A stretch of DNA of 58,785 bases from Verrucomicrobiota bacterium. GTDB lineage: Bacteria; Verrucomicrobiota; Verrucomicrobiia; Verrucomicrobiales; V1-33. The stretch's first letter is position 1. Every line of letters begins with the position of its first letter. Below are positions 25,922-37,200 of this stretch, in pieces. The stretch is taken from contig QQNF01000018.1 in the NCBI GenBank assembly GCA_003402705.1, positions 1 to 58,785 of the forward strand, in the 5' to 3' direction. The translations under genes were made by a program, and so were the position numbers. Under the pieces are notes generated by a model. The model was not told the origin of the DNA. It saw only the letters and a list, made by a program, of their open reading frames with translations, and did no database searches.

Positions 25922-28285
25922 ATGAGAGCGAAGCAGACTTTGGAGCGAGTGTTGATTGAGGCGCGGTGGTGCGGGTTGGTGAGTGTGCTGGCGATGATGG
26001 GAGTGGTGGATGGGGCGGAGCCGGTGAGTGGGGATGGGTTGGCGCCGATGACGGTGGTGGGGAACCGGGCGGATATTCCGCGGATCGCGGGGAGTGCGGC
26101 GCGGGTGGAGACCCCGCAGATTCGGACGCAGACGTACACGAATCCTGCGCGGGTGCTGCAGCAGGTGCCAGGGGTGTATATTCGGGATGAGGATGGGTTT
26201 GGGAATCTGCCGAACATCAGTTTGCGAGGGGTGGATGGTGGGCGGAGTGCGAAGGTGACGGTGATGGAGGATGGGATCATGATGGCACCGGCGCCGTATT
26301 CGGAGCCTGCGGCGTACTACACGCCGAGGATTGGGCGGATGAGTGGGATTGAGGTGTTGAAGGGGTCGAGCCAGGTGAGGTTCGGGCCGCACACGACTGG
26401 TGGGGTGGTGAATTATCTGAGCACGCCGTTTGCGGAATTGGACCCTGAGATTCCGGCGGAACCGGCTTCCGGGAAGGGAGTGGTGGGGAAGGGGTCGGCT
26501 AGTGTCGGGGCGGTGGGAGGGGTGATGCGGCGGAAGGACGAGTTTTATCTGAAGACGCGGTATGGTTCGTGGAACACGTGGACGAACCACGGGAACTGGG
26601 CACACACGCAGGAGACCGGGGCCGGGTTGGTGGGTTTTGTGGTGGAGATGTTTCAGGAGAGCACGGATGGGTACCGGGAGATTGACCGGGTGGGAGGGAG
26701 TACAGGGTTTACGGCGCTGGACCCTAACGTGAAGTTCTTCTGGGAGCCTGACACTGTGGTGAAGCAGCGGTTTGAGTTCCGGGCCGGGTACACGAATTTT
26801 GACGGGAACGAGACGTACACCGGGCTGACCGAGGAGGATTTCCGGCGGAATCCGGTGCGTCGGTATGTGAGCACTCAGCATGACCGGTTTGTGTATGATC
26901 AGTTCCGGAGTTCGCTGACGCACACGATTGAGCCGAGTGCGGGGACGCGGGTGGAGACGACGGCGTATTACACGTCGTTCGACCGGAGCTGGAACAAGCT
27001 GGACGGGGTGAAGGGGGCGTATGGGAAGTCGTACACGATTCCTAACGCGCTGGCGGCAGGGGGCGAGGCGCTGGATGTGCTGCGCGGGGATGCGGCGGGG
27101 ACGTGGCGGTTGCGGGACGGGAATCGTGAGTATGAGACGATGGGGGTGCAGACGCGGGTGGACACGGAGTTTGCGACTGGGTCGGTGGAGCACCGGTTGT
27201 CGGTGGGGGCGCGCCTGCATTATGATCAGGCGGAGCGGCTGCAGACGGACACGAACATTCAGGTGGACGGGCGAGGCCGGGAGTTGAGTCGGGCGAAGAC
27301 GGCGCCGGGGACGGCGGGGAATCGGAAGGACGACACGTTAGCGTTTTCGCTGTGGGCGGAGGATGCGGTGAAGATCGGGCGACTGACGGTGAAGCCGGGG
27401 GTGCGGTGGGAGCATCTGGAGCAGGAGTACCGGGACCGTGACACGACGGGGGCGGATCCTGACAAAGTGACGGCGTCGGGGAGCGGGAGTCAGGACATTG
27501 TGGCTCCGGGGGTGGGGCTGGTGTATGATCTGGGCGGGCCGTGGTCGGTGTTTGGTGGTTATTACCGCGGGTTTTCGACGCCATCGCCGCGGGATGCGCT
27601 GGCGGTGGGGCTGGATCCGGAGACGTCGGATGGGTTTGAGGCCGGGGTGCGGCACTATGGGGAGAACGTGCAGGTCGAGCTGGTGGGATTCTTCACGAAG
27701 TTCTCGAATCTGATCGTGCTGGATAACTCGGCGGCGTCGGGGACGGTGGAGAGCGACAATGCGGGGGACATCACGACGTACGGGCTGGAGGCGGCGTTGC
27801 GGTGGGATCCGCTGGCGTCAGGCGGGAGCCTGTGGCGGTTGCCGATCCGGTTGTCAGGGACCCTGACAAGTGCGGAGCTGGATTCGGACAGCCCGTCGGC
27901 GGACGGGGCGTCGATCTTCAGTGGCGGTCGGAAAGGGAACGACGTGCCGTACATTCCTGACTTCACGATTGCGGGGGGGATTGGCATCGAGCGCGGGAGG
28001 TTCGGGTTGTATGCGGATGCGACGTACACGCCGGCGGTTTACGGGACGGCGAGCAACACGACCAGTCAGCGGAACATGAATGGGGTTCCGGATGCGCGGT
28101 TCGGGAAGACGGACAGTGCGTTTGTGGTGGATGTGACGGCGCGGTGCCGGCTGGGGGACCATGCGACGGTGTTTGCCGGGGTGTCGAATGTGCTGAATGA
28201 CGAGTACATCGGGAGTCGGTTGGCGCTGGGGCCGCGGAGCGGGCAGCCGCGGATGTTCTTCGGGGGGATTGAGCTGCAGTTCTGA
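25922..28285 (+). CDS. TonB-dependent receptor, FecA-like
   Basis: 787 residues. A signal peptide is followed by a plug domain (QQVPGVYIRDEDGFGNLPNISLRG; TVMEDGIMMAPAPYSEPAAYY; GIEVLKGSSQVRFGPHTTGG) that closely resembles ferric-dicitrate-type receptors. The beta-barrel follows (residues ~230-787) and ends in an aromatic residue, FGGIELQF, as outer-membrane barrels do. A signal-transducing N-terminal domain is absent. The likely substrate is a ferric chelate; citrate is suggested by similarity only. It is divergent from tonB-exbBD with iron-type boxes between. AGAAGA lies just before the ATG. A 12-bp hairpin follows the stop. Confidence 0.9.
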   Translation: MRAKQTLERVLIEARWCGLVSVLAMMGVVDGAEPVSGDGLAPMTVVGNRADIPRIAGSAARVETPQIRTQTYTNPARVLQQVPGVYIRDEDGFGNLPNISLRGVDGGRSAKVTVMEDGIMMAPAPYSEPAAYYTPRIGRMSGIEVLKGSSQVRFGPHTTGGVVNYLSTPFAELDPEIPAEPASGKGVVGKGSASVGAVGGVMRRKDEFYLKTRYGSWNTWTNHGNWAHTQETGAGLVGFVVEMFQESTDGYREIDRVGGSTGFTALDPNVKFFWEPDTVVKQRFEFRAGYTNFDGNETYTGLTEEDFRRNPVRRYVSTQHDRFVYDQFRSSLTHTIEPSAGTRVETTAYYTSFDRSWNKLDGVKGAYGKSYTIPNALAAGGEALDVLRGDAAGTWRLRDGNREYETMGVQTRVDTEFATGSVEHRLSVGARLHYDQAERLQTDTNIQVDGRGRELSRAKTAPGTAGNRKDDTLAFSLWAEDAVKIGRLTVKPGVRWEHLEQEYRDRDTTGADPDKVTASGSGSQDIVAPGVGLVYDLGGPWSVFGGYYRGFSTPSPRDALAVGLDPETSDGFEAGVRHYGENVQVELVGFFTKFSNLIVLDNSAASGTVESDNAGDITTYGLEAALRWDPLASGGSLWRLPIRLSGTLTSAELDSDSPSADGASIFSGGRKGNDVPYIPDFTIAGGIGIERGRFGLYADATYTPAVYGTASNTTSQRNMNGVPDARFGKTDSAFVVDVTARCRLGDHATVFAGVSNVLNDEYIGSRLALGPRSGQPRMFFGGIELQF

Positions 28286-28297
28286 GGTCTGAGGGGT

Positions 28298-28326
28298 GGG
28301 CATGGGACCGATGGGGTCCCATGCCC
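28298..28326 (+). terminator. Strong hairpin after the receptor gene
   Basis: A 12-bp perfect stem (GGGCATGGGACC / GGTCCCATGCCC) with a 5-base loop begins 13 bases after the stop codon. There is no T-run, so it may act as an RNA-protecting or weak termination hairpin. Confidence 0.55.
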
Positions 28327-28660
28327 TCGCTTGTGCGGCAGTGGGAAGGGTGCTAAGGGTGGGAGTGTGAGGCTTTCGAGGAATTACAACGTCAGCGTGA
28401 GGCTTGGTCGCCTTCCTTCATTGGGCGGTGGATGGCCTTGTGGGGGTGGCGTTCCACGTGAAGGCTTGAGTTGGACGACAAATAACCTGAAGTAGACTGA
28501 TGATGAAAACTATTATTGATCTGGGGTGCTTGAACGGAGGGGGCCGGTTTGGAGGGCGAATGATTGGTCCGGAAGGGATGGTGAATCGGTGGCGAAACGG
28601 GGCGGGCTTGGTGGAGGTTACGAGGCTGCGGTAGGTGTCAACAATCAAACGACAAAGCAC
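28327..28660. other. Gene-free spacer before the unrecognised gene
   Basis: About 335 bases. It contains an isolated copy of the TGCTTGAACGGAG motif (28527-28539), which ends the dispersed repeat at 141-220, and an AT-rich stretch at 28480-28525. The frame open from 28526 into the next gene lacks a good start before 28661. Confidence 0.45.
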
Positions 28661-29224
28661 ATGAATGAGAGTGGTGGTGAGATCCGAAAAGGTTTGGCTG
28701 TCATGGGGCGGGTCGTCGATATTGACCATCGTATTCGGCACCGTCTGGGAGAATATGCAGATGTTGAGAGGTCTTATTTTTTCAAGAATGGTGATGAAAA
28801 TCTGGCGAAAGTGCTGCCCCGGATTTCACGGGAAGAGTGGGTTTTTATTTGCGCGTCCGATTTGATGGGGAGTGTGCGGAGCGATCACAGCTTTGGACAC
28901 AACGCGTGGCAGGGATACCTGCTGCGAGATTACCTGTGCGAAGTCGGTATGGTGAAGTGGGCCGATCTTTTCGAGAAGTATCATCCGTTGGAGCGGCGAA
29001 TCGACGAAATCGAAGGGCACCGGCAAGACGAGAAGATCACGGACGATGAGTATGACGTTCTAATGGAGCCCATTATTCTCCAGATGCAGAAGATGGAGGA
29101 GGCGGCCGATGTCTATGATTTTGATGAGATGGATTTGCTGCTGCTGAACTATGCCGTGAAGCATGGGTTTGGCGATGTTGCAGCGGCTCGCGGTGAGGAG
29201 GAGGGGGATGGGCGGCGGGAGTGA
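28661..29224 (+). CDS. Uncharacterised acidic cytoplasmic protein
   Basis: 187 residues from the ATG at 28661; no family recognised. It has no signal peptide or membrane segment. It is helical and acidic, with recognisable patches WVFICASDLMG, DHSFGHNAWQGYLLRDYL, a charged stretch (ERRIDEIEGHRQDEK) and a C-terminal EEEGDGRRE. Codon use is balanced and the GC content lower than in flanking genes, so recent acquisition is likely. It lies between two repeat-bearing spacers, a setting often seen for cargo genes. No partner gene is adjacent. Confidence 0.55.
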   Translation: MNESGGEIRKGLAVMGRVVDIDHRIRHRLGEYADVERSYFFKNGDENLAKVLPRISREEWVFICASDLMGSVRSDHSFGHNAWQGYLLRDYLCEVGMVKWADLFEKYHPLERRIDEIEGHRQDEKITDDEYDVLMEPIILQMQKMEEAADVYDFDEMDLLLLNYAVKHGFGDVAAARGEEEGDGRRE

Positions 29225-29240
29225 GGGGTGGGCGGGGAGA

Positions 29241-29320
29241 GGGCTGGCAGGCGCACTCCGTGCGCAGGGAGAGCTGTAATTCTGACAGCAGTCCAGAGCC
29301 TTCGGCTGCTGGTTCGGAGG
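29241..29320. repeat. Second full copy of the dispersed hairpin-rich repeat
   Basis: It matches 141-220 over about 80 bases: GGCTGGCAGGCGCACTCCGT is shared exactly, the CGCAC/GTGCG hairpin is kept, and AGCC-tgc-GGCT becomes AGCC-ttc-GGCT with an intact stem. Conserved stems with changed loops suggest that the folded form matters. Confidence 0.75.
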
Positions 29321-29346
29321 GGAGAGAGGCGGGTTGGGTGAGGGGG

Positions 29347-29445
29347 GAACCCCGTACGGGGTTCTGTGTTATTGTGTTGGGAACCGGGGGTGCCGCGAGT
29401 GGCTCGCGGGACCCCCGGCTACTCACCGGTCGTCCCTACGGGACG
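29347..29445. repeat. Cluster of three palindromic elements
   Basis: First, an 18-bp perfect palindrome, GAACCCCGTACGGGGTTC (29347-29364). Second, a nested hairpin with outer arms CCGGGGGT/ACCCCCGG (29384-29391/29411-29418) and inner arms CCGCGAG/CTCGCGG (29393-29399/29403-29409). Third, CGTCCC-tac-GGGACG (29431-29445). With the repeat at 29241-29320 they fill the 305-base spacer (29225-29530) ahead of the nucleotidase. They resemble REP-type extragenic palindromes. Confidence 0.8.
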
Positions 29446-29530
29446 GGGCGGGTGGTGGGGAGGGGTGGGGGTACGGATGTTCCGCAGGGAAACGATTGCC
29501 GGGGCGTGGGTGCTGGGGTATGGGCGGGGT

Positions 29531-31138
29531 ATGTCCGCCTTGAATTTTCCGAATATTCCGCGCCGTCGATTTCTTTCCGCGCTGGCGGGGGCTGCTGCTG
29601 GTCACCGGTTGGTGGCGCAGAATGACCGGACGGCGACGGTGTCGATTTTCAACACAACGGACCTGCATGGGCACATTCTGCCGACGAAAACGTACGAGGG
29701 GGAAGAGGATGTGGGGGGGATGGCGCGGTGTGTGACGCAGATCCGGCGGTGGCAGGCGGAGAATCCGAATCACATCCTTCTTGATATCGGGGATGTGTAT
29801 CAGGGGACGCATGTGAGCCGGGCGACGTCGGGGAATCTGATGATCGATTTGTTCAACCGGGTGAAGTACGATGCTTGGGTGCTGGGGAACCACGAGTTTG
29901 ACTGGGGGCTGGAGGCGGTGGCGAAGAACGTGATGATGTCGGAGCCGGCGGTGCTGGCGGCGAATGCGCAGGCGGGGGGCAAGTGGACGAATTCGCTGCG
30001 GGACAAGACGAATCCGCTGTCGAAGGTGGCTCCGTATCTGATCAAGGAAGTGGGTGGGTTCCGGATCGGGATCATCGGGGTGGTGACGCCTGGTTTGCCG
30101 GCGTGGCTGCATCCTGGGTTGCTGAAGGAGTTTTCGGCGGCGGATCCGTTAGCGTCGGTGAAGTTTGCGATCCGGAAACTGCAGAGTGAGAAAGTGGATG
30201 CGATTGTGCTGGCGACGCATTTCGGGCTGAAGAATGTGACGAATGGGGTGGGGCGGCCGGATGACTTTGCGAACCGGATTCATGAGATCACGAAGGAATG
30301 CCAGGATCTGGCGGTGGTGATTGCGGCGCACACGCACAAGGACATTGGGAATTTCAAGGTGAATGGGATTCCTTACACGCAGGCGAATTATTACGGGATT
30401 CACTGTGGGCGGACGGATCTGGTGTTTGACCGGGAGACGAGGAAGCTGGTGGGGGTGAATGTGCAGACGGTGAAGATGGACAAGTCGGTGGCGCTGGATC
30501 CGATGATTATCGGGGCGACGGCGAAGGAAGTGGCGGCATCGGAGGCGGAGTTGAAGAAGCCGATCGGGGAACTGGCGGTGGGGTTGGCGTACCGGCCGGA
30601 GCGTGCAGGTGACGCGGCGCCGTCGTTGAAGCTGATTACGGCGGCGATCCGGCACAGTTTAGGGAAGCGGAAGGTGACGGTGGACGGCGTGCTGCACGGG
30701 TTGTTTCTGGATGACAAGGATGTGGCGGCGGGGTCGAAGACGATGGCGGATGCGTGGGAGATCATTCCGTATGAGAACCGGCTGGCGACGGCGGCGATCC
30801 GGGGAGCGGATCTGGTGCCGGTGATGCAGGAAGTGCTAGGAGCTCCGTTTTCGACGCATGCGCTGGAAGGATTCCGGGTGGAGAGTGAAGGGGAGGGGCG
30901 AGGGTTGAAGGTGAAGGCGGTGACGATGGCGGACGGGAAGCCGGTGGAGCCGGAGAAGCGGTATCTGATCGGGCTGAATGCGTTTGATGCGCAGTCGGGC
31001 GGGCGGCGGTATGAACTGCTGGCGGAGTTGGTGCAGCAGAGCGACGCGGCACTGACGCTGCATGCGGTGGAGTCGCGGGATGCGCTGATCGAGTTCTTTA
31101 CGGAGAAGGGGACGGTGCGGCTGGCGGATCTGGGGTGA
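29531..31138 (+). CDS. TAT-exported 5'-nucleotidase/metallophosphoesterase (UshA-like)
   Basis: 535 residues from the ATG at 29531. A twin-arginine signal (PRRRFLSALAGAAAG) marks export of a folded enzyme. The calcineurin-like metallophosphoesterase domain has the metal motifs NTTDLHGHI, GDVYQGTH, WVLGNHEFDWG and IAAHTHKD. The C-terminal 5'-nucleotidase domain (residues ~330-535) has WEIIPYENRLATAAIRG and the Gly-Leu-Asn-Ala-Phe-Asp (IGLNAFDAQSG) region that binds the nucleobase. It hydrolyses nucleotides, UDP-sugars or cyclic phosphates in the periplasm. The giant protein gene follows after 132 bases. Confidence 0.87.
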   Translation: MSALNFPNIPRRRFLSALAGAAAGHRLVAQNDRTATVSIFNTTDLHGHILPTKTYEGEEDVGGMARCVTQIRRWQAENPNHILLDIGDVYQGTHVSRATSGNLMIDLFNRVKYDAWVLGNHEFDWGLEAVAKNVMMSEPAVLAANAQAGGKWTNSLRDKTNPLSKVAPYLIKEVGGFRIGIIGVVTPGLPAWLHPGLLKEFSAADPLASVKFAIRKLQSEKVDAIVLATHFGLKNVTNGVGRPDDFANRIHEITKECQDLAVVIAAHTHKDIGNFKVNGIPYTQANYYGIHCGRTDLVFDRETRKLVGVNVQTVKMDKSVALDPMIIGATAKEVAASEAELKKPIGELAVGLAYRPERAGDAAPSLKLITAAIRHSLGKRKVTVDGVLHGLFLDDKDVAAGSKTMADAWEIIPYENRLATAAIRGADLVPVMQEVLGAPFSTHALEGFRVESEGEGRGLKVKAVTMADGKPVEPEKRYLIGLNAFDAQSGGRRYELLAELVQQSDAALTLHAVESRDALIEFFTEKGTVRLADLG

Positions 31139-31270
31139 GGCGAAGGGGGCAGGGCCATGACAACTTCTTTACACCTCGCCGCTGGGCGGGTGTGGGGGAG
31201 CGGGTGTAGGGTGCGGGTATTCCGGGAGGGACTGCGGCGGCGCGGTTCCCCTGGGCAACTACTAACTGTC

Positions 31271-34200
31271 ATGAAATCCATCTCGTTCTGTCTGGTTCCT
31301 TTTCTTGTGCTGAGTGCGACCGTGCCTGCGGCGGACACGGGCTTTCCGGAGCGGTTTGCGCTGGCGGCGGATCGCGGGGCGGTGTTGAAGGAACTGATTC
31401 CGGGGACGGATGATTATTATTACTATCATGCGCTGCATCTGCAGCATCAGGGGAAGAAGGCGGAGCTGGGGGTGCTGCTGGGGGAATGGGAGAATCGGTT
31501 TCAGCAGGCGAATGCGCGGAGGAATGAGATTCGGAACCGGCAGGTGCTGCTGGATTACGGGACGGACCCTGCGGGGTCGCTGGAGTACCTGCGGAACAAG
31601 CTGGGGGTGTCGTACAATCATCAGCGGGTGACGCCGGATGCGCGGCCGGATCTGGCGACGAGCCTTGATCCGGCGCTGGTGACGCGGGAGGCGTTTCTAG
31701 CGGATGCGTTGCGGGGGACGGATGCGCTGGGGAATGTGACGACGAGCGGGCTGGTGCATGTGATGAGGAATGACGGGGTGGAGCTGACGACGGCGCGGCG
31801 GCGGGATCTGCTGAACCGGATTCACCGGCCGGATTTTCCGCGGCTGGTGGCGGTGGTGAATGACGATCTGGGGACGCCGGAATCGGGTGGTTTCGGGGAG
31901 TTTGCGATTCATGGGAAGCTGACGGTGGCGCAGCTGGAGGAATTACTGAAGCTGCGGCCGGCATTGCTGCAGAACACGAGTTTTGTGAATGCGTGGGCGG
32001 CGAAGCTGCGTCCGGCGTTTGGTGAGGATGCGGATCGGAGTCGGGAGGTCAGGGGGGCGTGGCTGGGGCGGTTGGAGGCGTTAGCGGAGCGGCTGGCTCC
32101 GGCGTTCAATTCGTTCAAGGCGCATGTGCTGTATCACCGACTGGTGTTCGAGCAGGAGGGCGGGGTGACGGATGAGGCGAGGTTGCTGGCGTATCTGCAG
32201 CTACCGCGGCCGATGGGTTATGTGCGGCCGGAGTTCCGGGAGAGCGAGGCGTTCAAGCTGCCGGTGGATTTGAATGCGGATTTTGCGGCGGTGACTGGGC
32301 AGCCGCCGGTGGCGAACGACGAAGGACTGGTGAGGAGCCTGCTGCTAGCAGCGCTGGCGGGGGCGGAGACGGCGGAGAAGTATGCGCCTTATCTGGAGTC
32401 CGGGTGGCTGGCGGCGGTGCATGCGGAGGCGAGATTGGTGTCGGGGGCGGCGGATGCGGCGAAGTGGGTTTCGGCGTTGTCGCCTGGGGCGTATCAGGCG
32501 CTGAAGGACCGGGTGGATCTGGATTTTGATGCGGCGGTGCCGAGGACGTGGGGGGCGGCGGACGATGTGAGTATTGATCTGCACGTGAAGAACGTGCCGA
32601 AGCTGCTGGTGAAGGTTTATGAGATCAATACGGAGCATGTGCACAGCACGACCGGGGCGCAGGTGAACACGGATCTGAATCTGGACGGGCTGACGGCTAA
32701 CAGTGAGCAGATGCATGATTACGGGGAGGCACCGCTGCAGCGGCGGAAGCGGACGTACCAGTTTCCGGAGCTGAAGGGGAAGCGCGGCGTGTGGATTGTG
32801 GAGTTCATCGGGGGCGGGCGGAGCAGTCGGGCGCTGATTCGGAAGGGAGGGTTGCGGCATCTGGTGTCGCAGGAGGCGTCGGGGACGGTGGTGCGGGTTT
32901 ATGACGAGGCGATGAAGCCTGTGGCGAAGAGTTATGCGCTGATGGGGACCCGGCGGTTTGATAGTGGGGAAGGCGGATTGATCACGATTCCGTTCAGCGA
33001 GCGGCCGGGGGAGCAGAATGTGGTGCTGGGGGATGGGAGTGGGTTCACGACGCTGGAGCGGATTGCGCTGGCAGGAGAGACGTATGAGTTGAAGGCTGGG
33101 TTTCATGTGGCGCGGGAGAGCCTGCTGCCGGGGAAGACGGCGAAGCTGGCGATTCGGCCGGCGGTGCTGCTGAATGGGCGGCCAACGGTATTGGGCGTGA
33201 TGGAGCGCGTGACCCTGACGATTGCGTCGCAGACCCTGGACGGGATTCCGGCGACGACGGTTTACACCCTTGGTGGGGGGGATGCGGCAGGGAAGCCGGA
33301 GGGATTGCAACTGACGGAGGGTGGGGAGACCGTGGTGGAGTTCACGGTGCCGGACCGGCTGGCGTCGCTGAGTTTCCTGCTGGCGGGGGAAGTGAAAGCG
33401 TTAGGGACTGGTCAGACGGCGAAGCTGAGTGCGGCTGGCGCGGTGGCGCTGAACGGGATCAGTGTGACGGAGCAGACGAGTGATATTCATCTGAGTCCGA
33501 CGGAGAGCGGGTATGTGCTGGAGGAGCGGGGTCGGTCGGGAGAAGAGCGTGCGGAGCGGGAAGTGGTGGTGCGGGTGGTGCATCGTGATTACACGGTGAC
33601 GCGGGAGTTCACGCTGAAGACCGATGCGGGCGGGATGGTTGCGTTAGGCAAGCTGGAGGGGATTGCGAGCGTGTCGGTGCGGAGTGCGAGCGGGGTGGAG
33701 CGGGCGTTTGTGCTGCCGGGGACGCGGGCGACGATGCCTGGGGCGGTGAATGCGGTGGCTGGGGTGCCCGTGCGGTTGGCGTGGACGGGATCGGGCGAGC
33801 CGGGGGCTGGGGATGTGAGTGTGCTGGAGTTGCGGAATGGAGTGCCGGTGCGGGATGCGTCGGCGGCGGTGAAGGCGGGGGGCGGGATGGTGGTGCTGAG
33901 CGGGTTGACGCCTGGGGAGTATGCGGTGGAGTTTGCGCCGACGCTGGCGGCGACGGTGGTGCGGGTGGGGGCTGGGACGACGGAGTCCGGGCATGTGGTG
34001 AGTGCGGCGCTGACGATGGAGTTGTCGAATCCTGCGCCGCTGGCGATTACGGGGATGGTGAAGGCGGAGTTGCCGGCGCGGGACAAGGAGGCGGCGAAGA
34101 CGATGTGGGTCTTCAAGGTGGGGAATGCGGGGGTGGACACGCGGGTTCATGTGTTTGCGAGCCGGTATCTGCCGCATTTTGATGCGTTTGAGTCGTTAGG

Positions 34201-37200
34201 GAAGGATCACCTGGCGCAGCCGATGGCGATGACGAATGCGTGGCGGCCGAGTCTTTATCAGAGTGCGCGGACGATTGGTGAGGAATACCGGTATGTGCTG
34301 GAGCGGCGTGGGGCGAAGCATTTTGCGGGCAACCTGCTGCCGAGGCCCGGGTTGCTGCTGAATCCGTGGGCGATAGCGGACACGGTGACGGAGCGTCAGG
34401 TGGCGCAGGCTGGAGAGGAGGCGGAGGCGATGACGGCGGAGAAGCCGGCGGTGGTGACGGCCTCGTCGGCGGCGGATCTGGCGAGTGCGAAGAAGGATGA
34501 AGCGGCGGCTGGGCCGATGGATCCTGACCTGTCGTTTCTGGGGATGCAGGGGGCGGTGGCGTACAATCTGCGGCCTGACAAGGATGGGAACGTGGCGATT
34601 GACGGGGCGGCGCTGGGGGACCGGCAGTTTGTGAGGATTGTGGCGGTGGATGCGGACAGTGCGGTGGTGCGGGATTTTCCGATGGCGGCGAAGCCGCTGG
34701 CGTTGAAGGATCTGCGGCTGAGTGGCGGACTGGATCCGCAGGGGCATTTCAGTAGACAGGATCGGGTGTCGCTGCTGGAGAAGGATGTGGCGTTCGAGTT
34801 TGCGGACGCGCTGACGGCGACCTGGCAGAGTGTGGGGCATCTGGGTGCGGCGCACGGATTGTTCTACAGCCTGACGAGTAATGCGCAGCTGATGGAGTTT
34901 TCGTTTCTGCTGAACTGGGTGGATCTGAAGCCTGAGGAGAAGGCGCGGTTGTATTCGCTGCATGCGAGTCACGAGCTTCATTTCTTTCTGGCGCGGAAGG
35001 ATCCGGGGTTTTTCAAGGACGTGGTGCAGCCGTTTCTGGCAGGGAAGCGGGACAAGACCTTCATGGATCACTATCTGCTGGGGGCGGATTTGTCAGGGTA
35101 TCTGCGGCCGTGGCAGTACAGCGGGTTGAATGCCCTTGAGCGGATTCTGCTGGCGCGGCGGATTGAGTCGGAGCGGCCGGTGGTGGTGCGGATGATGAAG
35201 GATTATCTGGAAACGCAGGCGAAGAATCCGCAGCGGGAGTCGTTTTTGTTTGAGACGGCGTTGAATGGGCGGTCGCTGGCATTTTTCGGGAAGCCTGGGA
35301 GTGGTGGAGGCGGGAAGACGTGGGAGTTCAGCGGGGGGCTTGGGGGCGGGGCAGCGAATGGCGTGGAGGACGGGAAGAAGCGGTACTTCAATCGATCGGA
35401 GATGGGGCGGGACAAGGCGGGCGGCGAGGGCGGGGCGGTGGACGGGCCGTCGGATCCGGGAGCGCCGCCGAGGGGCGAGCGGTTTGGGTTAGAGAGCCTC
35501 AAGCAGGAGGAAGTGCTGAAGGAGATGGAGAGCACGGTGGAGGGGAAGGATGCGTTGAAGAAGCTGGCGGACGGGCGTGCTTCGGTGGAATTGAGTGACA
35601 TGTCGACGGTGGAGCTGGATGAGAAGGGCGGGCGGGGATTCAGCAAGCAGAAGGCGGTGGAGGTGCTGTCGAGGCGGAAGGCGGTGGCGGAGAAGGCTGA
35701 GCGGATGTTCCGGCAGACTGAGCGGACGCAGGAGTGGGCGGAGAGCAATTATTACCGGCTGCTGATTGCGCAGCAGACGGCGGCGCTGGTGCCGGTGAAT
35801 CGGTTCTGGGCGGACTATGCGGCATGGGATGGGACCCAGCCATTTGTGTCGGTGCACCTAGCGGAAGCGGCGGGTAGTTTCACGGAGATGGTGCTGGCGC
35901 TGGCGGCGCTGGATCTGCCGTTTCCGTCGCAGGTGAAGGGAGGGAAAGTGGAGCGGAAGGAGAACACGGTGACGCTGACGCCGGGAGGGAAGGGGATTCT
36001 ATTCCATCAGGAGATCCGGGCGGCGGAGCCTGACAAAGAGGGTGCGAAGCTGCTGGTGAGCCAGAATTTCTATCGTCAGGGGGATCGGTTCATCGAGCAG
36101 GCTGGGGAGAAGATGGACAAGTTTGTGACTGGGGAGTTTCTGACTGGGGTGGTGTATGGGTGTCAGGTGGTGGTGACGAATCCGTCGTCGTCGCGGCAGA
36201 AGCTGGAGATGCTGTTTCAGATTCCGGTGGGGGCGGTGCCGGTGTTGCAGACCCAGGTGACGCGGAGTGTGCCGGTGGTGCTGGAGCCGTATCATACGGG
36301 GACGTATGACTTTCAGTTTTACTTCCCTGCGCCTGGGAAGTTTGCGCATTATCCGGTGCATCTGAGCCGGAATTTCCGGACGGCGGCGAGCGGGGAGCCG
36401 TTTGTGTTCACGGTGGTGGACCGGTTGAGTCAGGCGGACAAGGCGTCGTGGGAGTATGTGAGTCAGAATGCGGCGCCTGGGGAGGTGCTGACGTTTCTGG
36501 AGCAGGCGAATCTGAACACGCTGAATCTGGATCTGATGCTGTGGCGGATGAAGGATGGGGATTTTGCGAAGCGGGCGCTGGCGCTGCTGCGGGGACGGCA
36601 TGTGTGGCATGCGGGAGCGGGGAGTTATGCGCTGCTGCACAATGTGCCGGAGGGGGTGACGGACTTTCTGATGCATGCGGATGGGTTTCTGGCGGAATGC
36701 GGGGCGTCGCTGGACAGTCCGGCGGTGAAGATTGATCCGGTGGAGCGGCGGAGTTATCAGCATCTGGAGTACAGCCCGCTGGTGAATGCGCGGGCGCATA
36801 CGCTGGGGGCGAGCCGGACGATTCTGAACGACAAGCTGCGCGGGCAGTTCGAGGCGTTTGTGAGGGTGCTGGGGAGTCGGGCGCAGTTGAGCAGTGAGGA
36901 TCATCTGGCGGCGGCGTATTATCTGGCGCTGCAGGATCGGGTTGAGGAAGCGGTGGCGAGGTTTGCGAAGGTGGAGCCGGGGAAGGTGGCGGAGCAGGTG
37001 GCGTACGACTACATGAAGGCGTGGCTGGCGATGTGTCAGGAGGACACGGCGACGGCGCGGGCGGTGGCGGTGGCGCGGGCGGCGTATCCGGTGGATCACT
37101 GGCGGCGGAAGTTTGCGGAATTGGGGTCGCAGCTGGATGAGATCGAGGGCAAGGCGGCGGCGGGGGCGAAGGATGATGATCGCGATGCGACGCAGGACCG

